Part shown: piece by piece, positions 5,470-5,893 of the stretch
Numbering within the stretch: the first letter of the stretch is position 1
Layout: each line of letters begins with the position of its first letter
Notes under the pieces: model-generated
The model's input: the letters and a program-made list of their open reading frames with translations, nothing else
Databases searched by the model: none
Told to the model about the DNA's origin: nothing
Assembly (NCBI GenBank): GCA_002898955.1
Contig: BEIP01000108.1
Span: 1 to 5,893, forward strand
Direction: 5' to 3'
Length of the DNA: 5,893 nucleotides
DNA from: a bacterium HR39
GTDB taxonomy: Bacteria; Pseudomonadota; Alphaproteobacteria; Geminicoccales; Geminicoccaceae
Position numbers and translations under genes: made by a program

Positions 5470-5893
5470 ATGTCCCACGTCCTCGCCCCGTCCTCCCGCA
5501 CCGCACAAGCCGGCGGTGAAGCGCGCCTTCTGCTGCGGCTGCTCCTGGATGCCGGCGACCGTCACCGGCTGCTCGTGCGTTTCGCCCTCCTGGATCTCGC
5601 CGGAGCGGCGCTGGTCGTCGTTGCTTGGCTGCAGGGCTGGGTGCGGCTGCTGTGGGAGGCCGACGTGACCGGCCTCGTGAGCGCCATCGCGGCGGTCTTC
5701 GCCGTGGGCATCGTCTGGTGCGGGGTGCGCATCCTTGCCGTCGACCGCGGCCTCGACGGCTTCGCCCGCGGCCGCGTCGATCCCGCCACGCCCTGGGGCC
5801 GCTTTCTGGAGCGGGCCCGCGGACGCGCTCCGGAGCGGGTGGGCCGTCTCGCCGAGGCCCTGCGAGCGCGGCTGCTCGCCGCCAACAGATCGG
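5470..5893 (+). CDS. Two-helix membrane protein, N-terminal part (cut by window end)
   Basis: An open frame begins at ATG 5470 with a good ribosome binding site and continues without a stop to the window end (141 codons seen). After a polar N-terminus of about 20 residues and the segment RLLLRLLLDAGDRHRLLV, there are two hydrophobic segments, at about residues 36-57 (FALLDLAGAALVVVAWLQGW) and 67-89 (TGLVSAIAAVFAVGIVWCGVRIL). A charged, Arg-rich stretch (about 92-141) follows. This reads as an inner-membrane protein with a short loop between two helices. The pattern AWLQGWV...ADVTGL...AVFAVG reminds me of the N-terminal part of MotA/TolQ/ExbB-like proton-channel proteins of alphaproteobacteria, but the channel domain itself would lie beyond the window, so no function is assigned. 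Codon use matches that of the neighbours. Confidence 0.75.
   Translation, partial: MSHVLAPSSRTAQAGGEARLLLRLLLDAGDRHRLLVRFALLDLAGAALVVVAWLQGWVRLLWEADVTGLVSAIAAVFAVGIVWCGVRILAVDRGLDGFARGRVDPATPWGRFLERARGRAPERVGRLAEALRARLLAANRS

Overview
The window is very GC-rich, with strong G/C third-position bias, Shine-Dalgarno-led genes and tight gene spacing. This fits a high-GC proteobacterium, and an alphaproteobacterium is my guess. No rRNA, tRNA, CRISPR array or mobile element is visible, so the lineage call rests only on composition and gene content.

Region 1 (1-4011, + strand) is a compact run of five genes. I recognise it as part of the accessory cassette that accompanies PQQ-dependent (quinoprotein) alcohol dehydrogenases. 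In order they are: the 3' half of a metallo-beta-lactamase-fold zinc hydrolase (quinoprotein relay type); a fused SoxYZ-like carrier with one cysteine; a seven-bladed YVTN-type beta-propeller; an ABC-type periplasmic substrate-binding protein of the PQQ-alcohol-dehydrogenase-associated family; and a small cupredoxin-like protein. The four complete genes all begin with a signal peptide, so the products should work in the periplasm, presumably around the quinoprotein dehydrogenase and its electron acceptor. Neither the dehydrogenase, its cytochrome c, nor the ABC ATPase and permease lies in the window. Gaps are 3, 61, 4 and 21 bp. The 61-bp gap before the propeller gene carries a promoter-like sequence overlapping an inverted repeat, so the last three genes may be transcribed separately.

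Region 2 (4012-4845) is about 830 bp with no gene I can support. It is extremely GC-rich, full of CCGG-containing words, short direct repeats and small hairpins. Its long open frames encode Arg/Pro/Gly/Ala-rich low-complexity sequence and look like composition artefacts.

Region 3 (4846-5893) holds a small Sel1-repeat protein on the - strand and the 5' part of a two-helix membrane protein on the + strand, which runs off the window. They diverge from a roughly 240-bp intergenic region that is less GC-rich and contains an 8-bp direct repeat with a 10-bp period. These genes have no evident link to the PQQ cassette.

The least understood parts are the apparently orphan substrate-binding protein, the SoxYZ-like carrier outside a sulfur-oxidation setting, and the cupredoxin-like protein whose metal site looks incomplete.
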